Source: Anaerolineales bacterium
GTDB lineage: Bacteria; Chloroflexota; Anaerolineae; Anaerolineales; DRMV01
Direction of reading: 5' to 3'
NCBI GenBank assembly: GCA_015494815.1
Contig: WGAK01000043.1
Coordinates: 1 to 6,199, forward strand
DNA: 6,199 bases
Part shown: piece after piece, positions 5,532-6,199 of the stretch
Layout of the letters: the number at the start of each line of letters is the position of its first letter
Numbering within the stretch: the stretch's first letter is position 1
Translations under genes and position numbers: made by a program
The notes under the pieces: model-generated
What the model was told of the DNA's origin: nothing
Databases searched by the model: none
Seen by the model: the letters and a program-made list of their open reading frames with translations, nothing else

Positions 5532-6199
5532 ATGAGCCAGGAAAAGAAACTCACACGCCGTGATGTGCTCAAACTGGCCGGTGTAGGCGGCGCGGTCGCG
5601 GCGGTGCTGTCGGGCTGCGGGCCCATGTCCCGCTATGTGCGCCGCAAGCCCTACACCGAGATGCCCGAATTCCAACTGCCCGGTACCAGCGTGTATTTCG
5701 CCACTCTGTGCCGCGAGTGCCCCGCGGGCTGCGGCATTCTGGTGCGCACGGTGGAAGGCCGGGCCATCAAGGTCGAGGGCAACCCACAGCACCCCGTCAA
5801 TCGGGGCCGCACCTGCGCCCGCGGCCAGGCCAGCCTGCAAGGCCTGTATGACCCCGACCGGCTGCAGGGCCCCCGGGCTGCCATCACTCGCGGCAGCGGC
5901 GGCTGGAAGGACATCACCTGGGACGAGGCCGTCACCGTGGTGTCCAAAGCCCTTCAGGCCGGGCCGGGCGTGCAGTTCCTGCTGGGCCTGGTGCCCGACC
6001 ACCTGGCCGACCTGGTGGCCGAGATTGCCGCGGCCATCGGCGCGCCCGCGCCCATCCGCTTTGGCGGACTGGCCCTGTTCGAGGCCCGGCGCACCCTCAG
6101 GCAGGCCATGCAGGCCGTGACCGGCCAGGCAGCCCTGCCGCACTTCGATGTGGCCGAGGCCACTTTCGTCCTCTCCTTCGGCGCCAACTTCATGGAAAC
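5532..6199 (+). CDS. Molybdopterin oxidoreductase family protein, ActB/QrcB-like (3' end outside window)
   Basis: The first 222 residues are visible and the frame runs open off the window. The N-terminus carries a twin-arginine signal (TRRDVLKLAG, R9-R10) and a lipobox-like LSGC ending at C29, so it is probably Tat-exported and lipid-anchored. C60, C63, C67 and C95 form C-x2-C-x3-C-x27-C, the N-terminal [4Fe-4S] motif of bis-PGD molybdenum enzymes, followed by CARGQ. Then come LYDPDRLQGP and W-x-x-I-T-WDEAV (125-134), also typical of the family. Residues 202-222 (LPHFDVAEATFVLSFGANFME) resemble the ActB/QrcB-type segment, and I see no usual Ser, Cys or Asp molybdenum-ligand motif ahead of it. 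Lying directly after an ActA-like gene, it is probably the B subunit (actB). Whether it is fused to the ferredoxin-like B2 half cannot be seen. A polysulfide-reductase-type catalytic subunit is the alternative. GAGGAG (5516-5521) lies 10 bases before the ATG. Confidence 0.85.
   Translation, partial: MSQEKKLTRRDVLKLAGVGGAVAAVLSGCGPMSRYVRRKPYTEMPEFQLPGTSVYFATLCRECPAGCGILVRTVEGRAIKVEGNPQHPVNRGRTCARGQASLQGLYDPDRLQGPRAAITRGSGGWKDITWDEAVTVVSKALQAGPGVQFLLGLVPDHLADLVAEIAAAIGAPAPIRFGGLALFEARRTLRQAMQAVTGQAALPHFDVAEATFVLSFGANFME

Noticed and set aside
4821..6143. A 440-codon open frame on the minus strand opposite the pentahaem and molybdopterin genes
   Set aside because: It spans two clear + strand genes, a promoter and a terminator, and shows no domain or ribosome site; it is a shadow of codon bias.
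1..6199. tRNA or rRNA genes, CRISPR arrays, insertion sequences and attachment sites
   Set aside because: I saw no repeat-spacer pattern, transposase, terminal inverted repeats or tRNA-like arms; the window is filled by ordinary chromosomal genes with short gaps.

Overview
The window is a GC-rich bacterial chromosome segment with every gene on the + strand. Gene content and style point to a thermophilic or environmental Chloroflexota (Anaerolineae or Ardenticatenia type). The clues are an ActA-type pentaheme cytochrome followed by a molybdopterin-family subunit, a very large multiheme cytochrome, TPTP-type proline/threonine linkers, and clear sigma-70-like promoters (TATAAT, TACAAT). The phylum is an inference from style and gene content, not from a marker gene.

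Layout. (1) Bases 1-362 are the 3' end of a sensor histidine kinase (ATPase domain only). It overlaps by 35 bases a NarL/LuxR-type response regulator at 328-978. (2) A 187-base gap follows, holding two abutting perfect palindromes but no promoter I can defend. (3) Bases 1166-3793 encode an exported cytochrome of 875 residues with twelve CXXCH haem sites, a coiled coil, an Ala/Pro/Glu-rich linker and a C-terminal membrane helix. A strong intrinsic terminator closes it. (4) Bases 3918-4784 encode a membrane-anchored TPR protein with its own promoter, whose -35 lies in the T-tract of the preceding terminator. (5) A near-consensus promoter at 4799-4827 and a structured leader of about 85 bases precede a pentaheme cytochrome at 4920-5462 resembling ActA of alternative complex III. 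(6) A terminator-like hairpin with six T's lies between that gene and the next. The next is a Tat/lipoprotein-signal molybdopterin oxidoreductase family protein (5532 to the window end, truncated), in the position of ActB.

Working together (inference). The last two genes look like the start of a quinol-oxidising alternative complex III or a relative (Qrc or polysulfide-reductase-like complex). Electrons would pass from an NrfD-type quinol subunit, beyond the window, through Fe-S clusters to the pentaheme subunit. The twelve-haem cytochrome, tethered outside the membrane, could take electrons onward or bring them in. The kinase/regulator pair is well placed to control it, perhaps through the palindromes. 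The most notable points are the complete Cys set for an N-terminal [4Fe-4S] cluster in the ActB-like protein, the architecture of the 12-haem cytochrome, and the terminator inside the act-like operon.
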